From Metabacillus kandeliae (GTDB lineage Bacteria > Bacillota > Bacilli > Bacillales > Bacillaceae): a stretch of DNA of 64,000 nt. Each line of letters starts with the position of its first letter. Positions within the stretch are counted from its first letter, which is position 1. This document shows positions 7,260 to 16,521 of the stretch, in pieces. The stretch is from contig NZ_JAJOZE010000001.1 of the NCBI RefSeq assembly GCF_021166585.1, positions 142,062-206,061 of the forward strand, written 5' to 3'. Under the pieces are notes generated by a model, which was not told where the DNA came from, searched no databases, and saw only the letters and a program-made list of their open reading frames with translations. The translations under genes were made by a program, and so were the position numbers.

Positions 7260-9137
7260 ATGAAAATTACTGAATTGCTTACAAAAAATACGATTCTGTT
7301 AAATTTAAAGGCACAGTCAAAAACAGAAGCGATTGATGAATTAGTCGGCAAATTGGATTCAGCAGGCAAGCTGTCTGACAGTAATGCCTACAAGGAAGCG
7401 ATCCTGGCACGGGAAGCTCAAAGCACGACTGGAATTGGAGAAGGCATCGCTATACCTCATGCGAAAACAAGTGCTGTCAAGGTGCCGGCGATTGCTTTTG
7501 GCCGTTCGTCAGCTGGCGTTGATTATGACTCGCTTGACGGTCAGCCGAGCAGATTATTTTTTATGATAGCGGCAGCGGAAGGGGCAAATAATGCCCATCT
7601 TGAAACACTTTCCAAGCTGTCCAGCCTCCTTATGGATCCAGAGTTCCGGGCAAAGCTTGATACTGCAAGAACAGAGGATGAAGTGATACAGGCCATTGAT
7701 GAGCAGGAAGCACAATCTGAAGAAGAGGAGAGCACAAATGTCAGCTCAACTGCCTCTTCCAAAGGGTATGTGCTCGCGGTCACAGCCTGTCCGACAGGAA
7801 TTGCCCATACGTATATGGCGGCGGATTCCCTTAAAGCAAAAGCAAAAGAAATGAATGTGGATATGAAAGTTGAAACAAATGGTTCCAGCGGCGTGAAAAA
7901 TGAATTGACCGACAGCGATATTGCAAACGCTTCAGCGATCATTGTGGCTGCTGACAAACAGGTTGAAATGGAGCGCTTCAAAGGCAAGCACGTGATCGAG
8001 GTGCCTGTAGCACAGGCGATCCGAAAGCCTGAAGAGCTTATTGAAAAAGCGCTGAACCAGGATGCGAAGATCTATCAGGGCGGAAGCGGAGCAGGCGCAA
8101 AAGAACCATCTGAAAAAGGACAGCGAACAGGATTTTATAAACATTTAATGAACGGTGTATCCAACATGCTGCCATTCGTGGTCGGCGGAGGTATATTGAT
8201 CGCCATCTCCTTCTTCTGGGGCATACAGTCAGCAAACCCTGATGATCCCTCCTACAATGCCTTTGCTGCAGCATTGAAAGGCATTGGCGGGGATAACGCC
8301 TTTCAGCTGATGATTCCAGTTCTTGCCGGATTTATTGCGATGAGCATCGCTGACAGGCCGGGACTTGCACCGGGAATGATCGGCGGGTTTATTGCGCTTA
8401 ACGGCCAGGCCGGTTTTCTTGGCGGTTTAATTGCCGGATTTCTTGCCGGATATGTAGCACTTTGGGTGAAAAAGGCACTCAGCAGGCTGCCTCAGGGCTT
8501 GGAAGGAATTAAGCCTGTTCTGTTGTACCCTCTGATCACCATTTTCATTACAGGTCTTGTCATGATGTTTGTGGTGAATCCGCCAGTTGCTTTTATTATG
8601 AATGGACTGACAGATTGGCTTAAGGGACTTGGAACAGGAAATCTTCTATTGCTCGGTCTTTTGCTTGGAGGCATGATGGCTGTTGATATGGGAGGACCAA
8701 TCAACAAAGCAGCCTATACATTCGGCATTGCAATGATCAGTGCGAGCAACTATGCGCCGATTACAGCCATCATGGCTGGAGGTATGGTGCCGCCGCTTGG
8801 CATGGCGCTCGCGACTACTTTCTTTAAGCGTAAATTTACTCAGCAGGAAAGGGAAGCAGGGAAAACAGCATACGTCCTTGGAGCCTCCTTTATTACCGAA
8901 GGCGCCATCCCGTTCGCGGCAGCAGACCCAGGAAGGGTCATTCCGGCATCTGTAATCGGAGCAGCCATTGCAGGAGCTCTCTCCATGGCTTTTAATATTT
9001 CCCTTCCGGCCCCGCATGGCGGAGTTTTCGTTTTCTGGCTGCTGAAATGGAACGCTCTTCTATACATTTTGGCAATTTTGATCGGATCTGTTGTGACAGC
9101 TTTAATTGCTGGCTTTTGGAAAAAAGAGATTAAATGA
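7260..9137 (+). CDS. fruA: PTS fructose-specific transporter EIIABC
   Basis: Takes up fructose and phosphorylates it to fructose-1-phosphate using HPr-P. Three fused domains are visible: EIIA (about 1-150, with the phosphorylatable His in GIAIPHAKTS), a Ser/Glu-rich linker, EIIB (about 168-270, with the active Cys in AVTACPTGIAHTY), and a membrane EIIC (about 295-620) with many hydrophobic helices and NKAAYTFG / PHGGVFVFW segments. The 625-residue length is normal for FruA. The start ATG follows AAAGGGGG. Last gene of the fru operon, followed by a strong terminator. Confidence 0.96.
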   Translation: MKITELLTKNTILLNLKAQSKTEAIDELVGKLDSAGKLSDSNAYKEAILAREAQSTTGIGEGIAIPHAKTSAVKVPAIAFGRSSAGVDYDSLDGQPSRLFFMIAAAEGANNAHLETLSKLSSLLMDPEFRAKLDTARTEDEVIQAIDEQEAQSEEEESTNVSSTASSKGYVLAVTACPTGIAHTYMAADSLKAKAKEMNVDMKVETNGSSGVKNELTDSDIANASAIIVAADKQVEMERFKGKHVIEVPVAQAIRKPEELIEKALNQDAKIYQGGSGAGAKEPSEKGQRTGFYKHLMNGVSNMLPFVVGGGILIAISFFWGIQSANPDDPSYNAFAAALKGIGGDNAFQLMIPVLAGFIAMSIADRPGLAPGMIGGFIALNGQAGFLGGLIAGFLAGYVALWVKKALSRLPQGLEGIKPVLLYPLITIFITGLVMMFVVNPPVAFIMNGLTDWLKGLGTGNLLLLGLLLGGMMAVDMGGPINKAAYTFGIAMISASNYAPITAIMAGGMVPPLGMALATTFFKRKFTQQEREAGKTAYVLGASFITEGAIPFAAADPGRVIPASVIGAAIAGALSMAFNISLPAPHGGVFVFWLLKWNALLYILAILIGSVVTALIAGFWKKEIK

Positions 9138-9140
9138 AAA

Positions 9141-9175
9141 AGAAGCCTCATCCTTATCGGATGAGGCTTCTTTTA
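9141..9175 (+). terminator. Terminator of the fru operon
   Basis: Perfect 13-bp stem AGAAGCCTCATCC / GGATGAGGCTTCT with a short loop, followed by TTTTA. Confidence 0.92.
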
Positions 9176-9189
9176 TGGATTGCTGAAGC

Positions 9190-9508
9190 AGCGGCCTCCT
9201 CTTTTCTTTTTCAAGTTCCAGCGCTTGTCGGGGCTGAACGAGCGGCCTCCGCTTTTCATTGTCCAGCTCCAGCGGCTAGCCCCTCGAGGTCATAAGCCGC
9301 TCATCCAGGGAAAGGAAAGCCCGCCTTTCCCCGGCTGATCGTCTTATGCTTGTCGGGGCTGAACAAGCCGCTTCCGCTTTTCTACATTGTCCAGCTCCGG
9401 CCGCTAGCCCCTCGAGTCGCTTCGGAAAATCCCGAAAAGTCTAAAAACGGACTTTTCGGGATTTTCCTCCAGCGCTTGTCAGGGCTGAACGAGCGGCCTC
9501 CGCTTTTC
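9190..9508. repeat. Block of dispersed Bacillus intergenic repeats
   Basis: Three copies of a unit reading GCTTGTCGGGGCTGAAC followed by (G/A)AGC(G/C)GC(C/T)TCCGCTTTTC occur near 9222, 9349 and 9473, and two copies of a TTGTCCAGCTCC...CGGCTAGCCCCTCGAG unit occur near 9259 and 9388. I recognise these as a GC-rich non-coding repeat type common between genes of Bacillaceae. Between copies two and three lies a perfect 16-bp hairpin (9426-9465: AAAATCCCGAAAAGTC and its complement). No coding capacity is supported. Confidence 0.8.
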
Positions 9509-10386
9509 TACATATCAGCAGTAGTGCTATTATTGCTGCTCGCGATGCCGAGATCTTCTTTTTCGTCTTCCATGCACAATTTTTTCGTACGCCAGCAGTA
9601 ATGGATGGCATTGATTTCTCCGCCGATTAAGATGACAAAGCCTGTCAGGTACAGCCAGGTTAATAGGACAATTACTCCTCCTAAGCTTCCGTATGTAGCC
9701 TGGTAGTTGGCGAAGCTTGAGACGTAAAGCGAGAAAGCGAAGGAAAGAATTTGCCAGAGAATTGTTCCGATAATTGCTCCTAGATAAATGTCCCTGACTT
9801 TCAATTTTACATCAGGGGAGAAGTAGTAAATGACCCCTAATATTAGAGCGATTAAAACAAAGGAAATCAAAAACCGGATAAGAGCAAATAATCCATCGGT
9901 TACAGCCGTTTCAGGGAACAGTGATTGAACTGTATTGAGAATCACATCTCCAAATACGGGCAGAACAAGTGTCATCACGATCCCGATCACCAGTGCAAAT
10001 GTGAGAAGAATTGCCATCAGCCTGACTTTCCAGAACGGTCTGGATTCCTCAATCGTATGCGCAACATTTAAGGAGCGGATCACAGCGTTTGTTGCATTCG
10101 AGGCTGACCAGATTGTCGCCAGGATACCAAAGGACAATAGTCCGCCGTTCGGCTTGCTGATCAGTCCGTTGATTTGCTTTGTGATCAGTTCGCTGGAATC
10201 TCCCGGGGCCATCTGGCTGACAAATTTAGATACGGTGTTCGGGTCAATTTGAAAATAGGGAAGCAATGTTAAAAGAAAAATTAAGAGCGGGAACAGGGAC
10301 AATAAAAAATAATATGCCAGTACAGCGGCTAAATCCCCCAAGTCATGTTTTTGTATTCGGTTGATTAGTTCTTTGATTGTTTTCAA
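9508..10386 (-). CDS. YihY/BrkB-family membrane protein (YfkH-like)
   Basis: Inner-membrane protein of the YihY/BrkB family (once annotated as RNase BN, which is wrong for this family); the function is unknown. The 292 residues have about six hydrophobic segments and the family signature LAAVLAYYFLLSLFPLLIFL near the N-terminus and the YGSLGGVIVLLTWLY segment near residue 240. Start is TTG with GGAGGG six bases upstream. The last codons and stop (ADM*) are read from the edge of the neighbouring intergenic repeat unit, so the C-terminus may differ from orthologues. The acidic tail (EDEKEDLG) is cytoplasmic by inference. Confidence 0.85.
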   Translation of the reverse strand: MKTIKELINRIQKHDLGDLAAVLAYYFLLSLFPLLIFLLTLLPYFQIDPNTVSKFVSQMAPGDSSELITKQINGLISKPNGGLLSFGILATIWSASNATNAVIRSLNVAHTIEESRPFWKVRLMAILLTFALVIGIVMTLVLPVFGDVILNTVQSLFPETAVTDGLFALIRFLISFVLIALILGVIYYFSPDVKLKVRDIYLGAIIGTILWQILSFAFSLYVSSFANYQATYGSLGGVIVLLTWLYLTGFVILIGGEINAIHYCWRTKKLCMEDEKEDLGIASSNNSTTADM

Positions 10387-10532
10387 AGGCAGCCCTCCAA
10401 TGCTGGGAAAAAGCAGACATCTGGCAAGACAGCACAGCGTCCGGCTTTTCTTGTATAGTACCCAGCCCTCTGCAAGAGCAAAACATTTCCCGATGTGAAG
10501 ATAAGATTAAATTTGTTTTGGTGCCTTCCTAA

Positions 10533-10564
10533 TAAAAAAAGGAAAAACTGGTCATCTACCAGTT
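10533..10564 (-). terminator. Possible minus-strand terminator upstream of the yihY-like gene
   Basis: On the minus strand AACTGGT-AGATG-ACCAGTT is followed by TTTTTCCTTTTTTT. It would stop read-through from the penicillin-binding-protein gene into the yihY-like gene. Confidence 0.55.
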
Positions 10565-10591
10565 ACCTGCTTCCGGCAATTCCATACAATA
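10565..10591 (+). promoter_or_regulatory. Mother-cell (sigma-K/sigma-E type) promoter candidate for the small YjcZ-like gene
   Basis: AC (10565-10566), 16-nt spacer, CATACAATA (10583-10591). This fits the sigma-K pattern AC-N16-CATAnnnTA exactly; the -10 also fits sigma-E CATACAnT, but no good sigma-E -35 is seen. Confidence 0.5.
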
Positions 10592-10621
10592 TGGTGATAA
10601 CCAAGGAGAGGAGGATCCATA

Positions 10622-10717
10622 ATGGGAGACGGATATAACAGCGGATTTGCTCTTGTAGTGGTGCTTTTCATTTTGCTGATCATCATCGGCGCATCATATT
10701 GGGGCGGCGGCTACTGA
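10622..10717 (+). CDS. YjcZ-family small hydrophobic sporulation peptide
   Basis: A 31-codon gene encoding [19 protein letters not shown]... then [12 protein letters not shown]. It has a Gly/Tyr-rich N-terminus, one transmembrane helix (about residues 8-24) and a Gly-rich tail, which is the YjcZ-family pattern found in many small Bacillus sporulation proteins. A very strong Shine-Dalgarno sequence (AAGGAGAGGAGG) precedes the ATG by about seven bases, and a sporulation-type promoter lies just upstream. Function is unknown; relatives are expressed in the mother cell or associated with the spore coat or membrane. Short length is normal for the family. Confidence 0.75.
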   Translation: MGDGYNSGFALVVVLFILLIIIGASYWGGGY

Positions 10718-10763
10718 TTCTTGGTTTTTTAAACAGGCTTGCAGCCTGAATGAAACCAACTAT

Positions 10764-10799
10764 AAAAGGAATCCCTTTCCGATGAAAGGGATTCTTTTC
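10764..10799. terminator. Bidirectional terminator between the YjcZ-like gene and the PBP gene
   Basis: Perfect 11-bp stem GAATCCCTTTC / GAAAGGGATTC with loop CGAT, flanked by A-run and T-run so that it can act for both convergent genes. Confidence 0.85.
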
Positions 10800-10813
10800 T
10801 GTACGAAATTATT

Positions 10814-13519
10814 TTATTCATTCATTCCATAGCTTGCTGAAATAAAAGCCGGAGCCGACTCATGTCCTGCTGCATCAACAGCCGTGATGTAATACTCTGC
10901 GGGTGCAAGAGGCAGCTTAAAGGAAGGAAACGCCTGCTGCGGAATGCTGGCTGCCATAGTAAACTGGCCTGCCCCATTCTGATCTACATAAATTCTGTAC
11001 CCGCAAAGATCAGGTTCATGCCCTTTTGCCCATTGTACTGCTGAACCGATTTTTTTAATTCCTTCAACAGCAGAAGGAGCAATGCCATCATCTGGTGCTG
11101 GTCCTGATTCAACGGCTGCGCCTTTCAGTCCGGCTCCTTCAGGAAAGAGATCGTCAAAGCCCGCGGCATGATGAAGACTGTATTGATCAAGTACTTCTTT
11201 TTTTATTACAGCAGCTGTTTTGATAAAATCAGCCGGTGATTGAGGAGAAGGATCGTATGCTTTGCCTTCAATCACCAAATAGGTTCCGTTTTTAAAGCTT
11301 TCATCCTGCTTGACAGGTGCCCGCCGCTCGTCAAAAATGTCTACTGCTTCAAAGCCTGCCTCTTGGCAGAGAGGAGTCGATAAATTTCCTGAAAGAGTAC
11401 AAAAGCTGCTTTCCTTAATGCCTTTTGGCTTTTGAAAGGATTGCCCCTCAGCTGCAAGATCTGGGGATGCCTTTGCAGCGGCATTCATCAGCCTTGCCCA
11501 AAAGCCAAGACTGTTCCCGCTGTACGAAGCTTTTGGAAGCGGCTTTGGCGTGTCATATCCCATCCATGTGCCAAGTGTAATGCGCGGATTGCTGGCAACA
11601 AACCAGGAATCTCTGAAGCTTTGGCTCGTTCCGGTTTTGCCTGCCCAGTCTGAGCGAAAGGAAAGCAGGCTCCCTAGGGAACGGGCTGTGCCTGATGCAA
11701 CTGTATCTCTAAGCATGCTGAGTGTTAAGTAGGCAGTCTGTGGTGAAAAGACAGGAACTTCATTTGCTTTATGCTGATAAATTAAGCGGCCGTCAGCACT
11801 TTGTATTTTTTCGATTAAATAGGCGTCTCTGAAAATTCCGCCGCCGGCAAATGTACTGAATGCATTGGCGTTTTCTTCAACAGTAATGCCATGATCAAGG
11901 CCGCCGATTGAAAGAGCTTCATGATGTCTGTCTCCATCAGTCAGAGAAGTGATGCCCATTTTCTCCAGATACTGATAAGGATGATAGGGCATAAGCGTTT
12001 TATAAAGGCCGACCGCAGCCATGTTATAGGATTTAGAAAGAGCTGTCCGTGCACTCACAAGCCCGTGGGGATGCTTATCGAAGTTGTTTGGCTGGTAAGT
12101 GCCCTCTTCAATCGGAAGATCTGCTATAGAGGTTCCAGGCTGAATCAGCCCTTTTTCAATAGCCGGCGCGTAAACGAGGAGCGGCTTCATTGCAGAACCG
12201 TTAGATCTTAAAGCAGAGGTTGCATGATTAAGCTGCTCACGGTGATAGTCCCGGCCGCCGGTAAAACCCAAAATCCTGCCTGAATGATTTTCAATCAGAA
12301 TAGAACCTGCCTCGACCGGCTCCATAACTTTAAACCTTTTGCCTGATGGATCCATTTTCCATACAGGCAAAGAAGGCCCATAGCGGCTGTAAGCTTTGGC
12401 AGCATCCTGCATAGATTCAAATACGCGCTGATCAATGGTTGTGAATATCCGATAGCCATTTTGGCGAAGCCGTTTTTCAGCCGAAAGACTGAATTCTGCA
12501 TACAGCTCTTTGTCCTTTTGCAATTCAGTTATGGAGCATCCGTGTTCCTTTGCGATGATTTCAAGCAGTATCCGCTTAGCCCTTTTTTCAGTCTCAGCAA
12601 TAAGCCAGGGATATTTTTCGGCTGCAGAAGCCTTCTTTTCAGCTAAAGAAGCTCTTAAATCAAAGGTAAGCGCTGAAGCGAGCTCCTGATCTGTAATAAA
12701 TTTCTGCTGATGCATTCTTCTAAGTACTAATTTCATCCGCTCGATGCCTGGAGAGAGGTTTTCTTTAATTCCCCCCGAATTTGTAAATGGGGTGTAGACG
12801 GATGGGCTTTGCGGAAGACCTGCGATAAAAGCAGCCTGAGGGAGTGACAGATTCTCTGGACTTCTTCCAAAAACCCCCTCTGCAGCCGCTGCAATTCCAG
12901 CAATATTTTTCCCGGTCCTGCTGCGCCCCATTGCTGCAATATTTAAGTAGGATTCAAGTATTTCTTCTTTGCTGAAAAATTTCTCCAGTCTGAGCGCCAG
13001 CAGAATTTCCTTTGCTTTCCTGGAAAATGACACTTCATTGGTAAGCAGCTGGTTTTTGATGAGCTGCTGTGTTAAGGTACTTCCGCCGCTTTTTACAGGC
13101 AAGTCAGCAAGCTCTTGAAAGGCAGCGCGTAAAATGGATTTGGGAACAATGCCTTTATGCTCGTAAAAGTGCTGATCCTCTGTGGCGACAATGGCCTGAA
13201 TCACTAAAGGGGAGATCTTCTGAAGCTTCACTGACTTCCGTTCAAGGTCACTGTTGATTTTCCCTATAAAAGCACGGTTTTGAAAGTATATTTCACCAGT
13301 TTTTTCAAAGCTGGCAATATCCTTTTTCATGTCTGCATAGCTTCTGATACGCTCGTTTTTAACCAGTGAAGCAAGAAAGCCGGCACCAGTGCCTGCAGCA
13401 AATGAAAGGAAAAGCAGAAGGGCAGAAATAAAAATAAAAAAGGGCTTTTGAAGAACTCTCAAAACAGAGCGAAAACGGGCAGTATATAGATGCTTGCTGG
13501 ATTGGTCATGCTTTCGCAA
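10814..13519 (-). CDS. Class A penicillin-binding protein (GT51 transglycosylase / transpeptidase) with C-terminal Fn3-like domain
   Basis: Bifunctional peptidoglycan synthase anchored in the membrane. Order: basic cytoplasmic tail, transmembrane helix (about 27-51), GT51 glycosyltransferase with catalytic Glu114 in ATEDQHFYEHKG and GGSTLTQQLIKN, transpeptidase with Ser442 in SAMK, a SYN motif, and KTGT at Lys628. All catalytic residues are present. The last 80 or so residues (AVQWAKGHEP...YYITAVDAAGHES) look like a fibronectin type III domain, giving a long 901-residue protein. Start is TTG with a perfect AAGGAGG seven bases upstream. I do not assign a specific pbp symbol. It is a single gene between terminators, divergent from the tyrS leader. 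Confidence 0.92.
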   Translation of the reverse strand: MRKHDQSSKHLYTARFRSVLRVLQKPFFIFISALLLFLSFAAGTGAGFLASLVKNERIRSYADMKKDIASFEKTGEIYFQNRAFIGKINSDLERKSVKLQKISPLVIQAIVATEDQHFYEHKGIVPKSILRAAFQELADLPVKSGGSTLTQQLIKNQLLTNEVSFSRKAKEILLALRLEKFFSKEEILESYLNIAAMGRSRTGKNIAGIAAAAEGVFGRSPENLSLPQAAFIAGLPQSPSVYTPFTNSGGIKENLSPGIERMKLVLRRMHQQKFITDQELASALTFDLRASLAEKKASAAEKYPWLIAETEKRAKRILLEIIAKEHGCSITELQKDKELYAEFSLSAEKRLRQNGYRIFTTIDQRVFESMQDAAKAYSRYGPSLPVWKMDPSGKRFKVMEPVEAGSILIENHSGRILGFTGGRDYHREQLNHATSALRSNGSAMKPLLVYAPAIEKGLIQPGTSIADLPIEEGTYQPNNFDKHPHGLVSARTALSKSYNMAAVGLYKTLMPYHPYQYLEKMGITSLTDGDRHHEALSIGGLDHGITVEENANAFSTFAGGGIFRDAYLIEKIQSADGRLIYQHKANEVPVFSPQTAYLTLSMLRDTVASGTARSLGSLLSFRSDWAGKTGTSQSFRDSWFVASNPRITLGTWMGYDTPKPLPKASYSGNSLGFWARLMNAAAKASPDLAAEGQSFQKPKGIKESSFCTLSGNLSTPLCQEAGFEAVDIFDERRAPVKQDESFKNGTYLVIEGKAYDPSPQSPADFIKTAAVIKKEVLDQYSLHHAAGFDDLFPEGAGLKGAAVESGPAPDDGIAPSAVEGIKKIGSAVQWAKGHEPDLCGYRIYVDQNGAGQFTMAASIPQQAFPSFKLPLAPAEYYITAVDAAGHESAPAFISASYGMNE

Positions 13520-13544
13520 AGCTGTTCCTCCTTTGAGAGTGCGA

Positions 13545-13573
13545 TTGACAAAAAAATTAATTTATGATAAAAA
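13545..13573 (+). promoter_or_regulatory. Putative sigma-A promoter of the tyrS T-box transcript
   Basis: Perfect -35 TTGACA (13545-13550), 17-nt spacer, weak -10 TAAAAA. It is the only good candidate upstream of the T-box. Confidence 0.55.
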
Positions 13574-13587
13574 TTCATTAATATCAT

Positions 13588-13835
13588 ATGAGGCGCTGAG
13601 AGGATCATAGTAGCGGCAACTTTCCCGTTTTAGAGAGCTGATGGCTGGTGGAAATCAGTACGGAAACTGCCTGTGAATTACACCCTGGAGCTTTTGTTTG
13701 CCTTTTCGGTAAACAGACGGTTGTACCGTTAAAACATTAAGCGGAGAATAAGATGGCTTTATTCTTTAGTAGGGTGGTACCGCGAAAACTTAAATTTTCG
13801 TCCCTTCATGTTAAATGAAGGGGCGTTTTTTATTT
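13588..13835 (+). ncRNA. T-box riboswitch (tyrosine) upstream of tyrS
   Basis: tRNA-sensing transcription antitermination leader. The conserved T-box sequence AGGGTGGTACCGCG is at about 13771-13784, followed by a terminator stem CGTCCCTTCAT / ATGAAGGGGCG and a T run (about 13799-13832). The Stem I segments AGAGAGCTGATGGCTGGTGG and GTGAATTACACCCTGGAGC are also clear. The specifier triplet is TAC (13679-13681), a tyrosine codon, as expected for tyrS. Uncharged tRNA-Tyr is expected to pair with it and with the T-box UGGU-type bulge to prevent termination. The remaining leader to the start codon (13836-13958) shows nothing else. Confidence 0.95.
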
Positions 13836-13901
13836 TTCTTCAAAGTGTGCAGCTTTATGTAAAGCAGCTGCTTTGACTGGTTATTTACTAAAGAAGCTTA
13901 A

Positions 13902-15227
<1,326 letters not shown>

Positions 15228-15236
15228 GAAAAGAGG

Positions 15237-15262
15237 AGGAACTGCCGCGGCAGTTCCTTTTA
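15237..15262 (+). terminator. Terminator of tyrS
   Basis: Perfect stem AGGAACTGCC / GGCAGTTCCT followed by TTTTA. Confidence 0.88.
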
Positions 15263-15287
15263 TTGTGGAGAGTAAATCAAAAGGGAG

Positions 15288-15522
15288 AGAAAGCCGGTTT
15301 TCAGCAGCTGTAAAGCAGATCTCCGATATATTGGGGAGATCGCTCGATATAATTTGAAATCCGCCGATATCTACTTTTCCGGCTATTGTTTTGATGTAGA
15401 TCGAAGCTGATTACCTGGTGCAGCTCTTGGTAACCGGCTCTTTATTCATTCTTAATAAATGGAAAAGCCGGTTTTCACCGCTGGTAAGCAGATCGCCAAT
15501 CTAATCGAAAGATCGCCGATAA
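15288..15522. repeat. Pair of related intergenic repeats between tyrS and rpsD
   Basis: AAAGCCGGTTTTCA, then a CAGC/CCGC-type GCTG(G)TAAA/AGCAGATC segment, occurs near 15291 and again near 15464, each followed by variants of GATCxCCGATAxA. The repeated ATCGCC(A/G)AT and CCGATAT words suggest a decayed dispersed repeat. No gene is seen in this 340-bp gap. Confidence 0.55.
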
Positions 15523-15526
15523 AACA

Positions 15527-15561
15527 AAAAAGCATCTGCACAAAATGTGCAGATGCTTTTT
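15527..15561. terminator. Terminator of rpsD
   Basis: Perfect 16-bp stem AAAAAGCATCTGCACA / TGTGCAGATGCTTTTT with loop AAA; on the minus strand it ends rpsD. Confidence 0.92.
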
Positions 15562-15568
15562 AAAACTA

Positions 15569-16171
15569 TTAACGAGAGTAGAACTCTACGATAAGAGCTT
15601 CGTTGATTTCAGCTGGAAGCTCGGAACGCTCAGGAAGACGAGTGTAAGTTCCTTCAAGCTTGTCAGCATCGAAAGTCAAGTATTCTGGTACGAAGCTGTT
15701 CACTTCGATTGCTTCCTTAACGATGTCAAGGTTGCGGGATTTTTCGCGAAGTGAAATAGTGTGGCCAGCTTTTACTTGGAAAGATGGAATGTCAACGCGC
15801 TGTCCATCAACAAGAATGTGACCATGGTTTACCAATTGGCGAGCTTGGCGGCGTGTGCGGGCAAGACCTAAACGGTACACAACGTTGTCAAGGCGGGATT
15901 CAAGAAGCGCCATGAAAATTTCACCAAGGATACCAGACTGTTTGCCTGCTTTAACGAATGTGTTGCGGAATTGGCGCTCATTTACACCATACATATGACG
16001 AAGCTTTTGCTTCTCTTGCAATTGCAAACCATATTCGGAAAGTTTTTTACGCTGTCCTGGACCATGTTGTCCTGGAGCGTAAGGACGCTTTTCCAATTCT
16101 TTACCTGTTCCATTTAATGAGATCCCCAAACGACGGGATAGTTTCCAGCTTGGACCTGTATAACGAGCCAT
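15569..16171 (-). CDS. rpsD: 30S ribosomal protein S4
   Basis: Primary 16S rRNA-binding protein of the small subunit and translational autoregulator. The 200-residue sequence begins [19 protein letters not shown] and contains the S4 RNA-binding domain ([38 protein letters not shown], residues about 90-130, given here in parts by position). I use the ATG preceded by AAGGAGG with an 8-nt gap, not the longer in-frame extension, because it gives the universal S4 N-terminus. The gene is monocistronic, read from its own promoter through a structured leader, and convergent with nothing but the tyrS terminator region. Confidence 0.98.
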   Translation of the reverse strand: MARYTGPSWKLSRRLGISLNGTGKELEKRPYAPGQHGPGQRKKLSEYGLQLQEKQKLRHMYGVNERQFRNTFVKAGKQSGILGEIFMALLESRLDNVVYRLGLARTRRQARQLVNHGHILVDGQRVDIPSFQVKAGHTISLREKSRNLDIVKEAIEVNSFVPEYLTFDADKLEGTYTRLPERSELPAEINEALIVEFYSR

Positions 16172-16367
16172 GACTGACTCCTCCTTTGTGTTTTTATTTG
16201 GCATAAAATAAAACACAGAACTGATTCTTGCAATCACGGCCATTTTGTTTTCATGCATCATCGCTCCAGCAGCAGGGAGTTACGCGATGCACCTCATACA
16301 TAACCGTACGGGAACAAAATGAGCTCATAACAGCAGATTCAGATAGGCTGCACTACTATTTTACACA
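16172..16367 (-). ncRNA. rpsD 5' leader, probable S4 autoregulatory structure
   Basis: About 195 nt of untranslated RNA lie between the rpsD promoter and start codon. A strong stem is visible on the minus strand: TGCATCGC ... GCGATGATGCA enclosing AACTCCCTGCTGCTGG. Bacillus rpsD leaders fold into an S4-binding pseudoknot that represses translation, and position and structure fit; I did not model the pseudoknot. Confidence 0.6.
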
Positions 16368-16373
16368 AACTCC

Positions 16374-16402
16374 ATTATATGATTTCGAGATTGGAAAGTC
16401 AA
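16374..16402 (-). promoter_or_regulatory. Sigma-A promoter of rpsD
   Basis: Minus strand: TTGACT (16397-16402), 17-nt spacer, TATAAT (16374-16379). Near-consensus, as expected for a ribosomal protein gene. Confidence 0.85.
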
Positions 16403-16521
16403 GATCATATTTTTCTTAAGAAAGGGATGAAATCTATTTCCAGAAAGATAATTATGCTATAATTGCTGTAGCAAAGCAACCAATATATGAAGCAATTTAC
16501 TAACTGTGGGTGATCATAGAG

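Noticed and set aside
7541-9151. Several long open frames on the strand opposite fruA (for example 7541-7987 and 8646-9017)
   Set aside because: No Shine-Dalgarno sequences, no recognisable domains, and they lie wholly within a clear PTS gene; they are shadows of its codon usage.
13659-13661. A second TAC triplet in the tyrS T-box, considered as the specifier
   Set aside because: It lies in the conserved GGTGGAAATCAG region of Stem I, whereas the specifier normally stands in GTGAA-xxx-ACC(C/T)TGG; 13679-13681 fits that.
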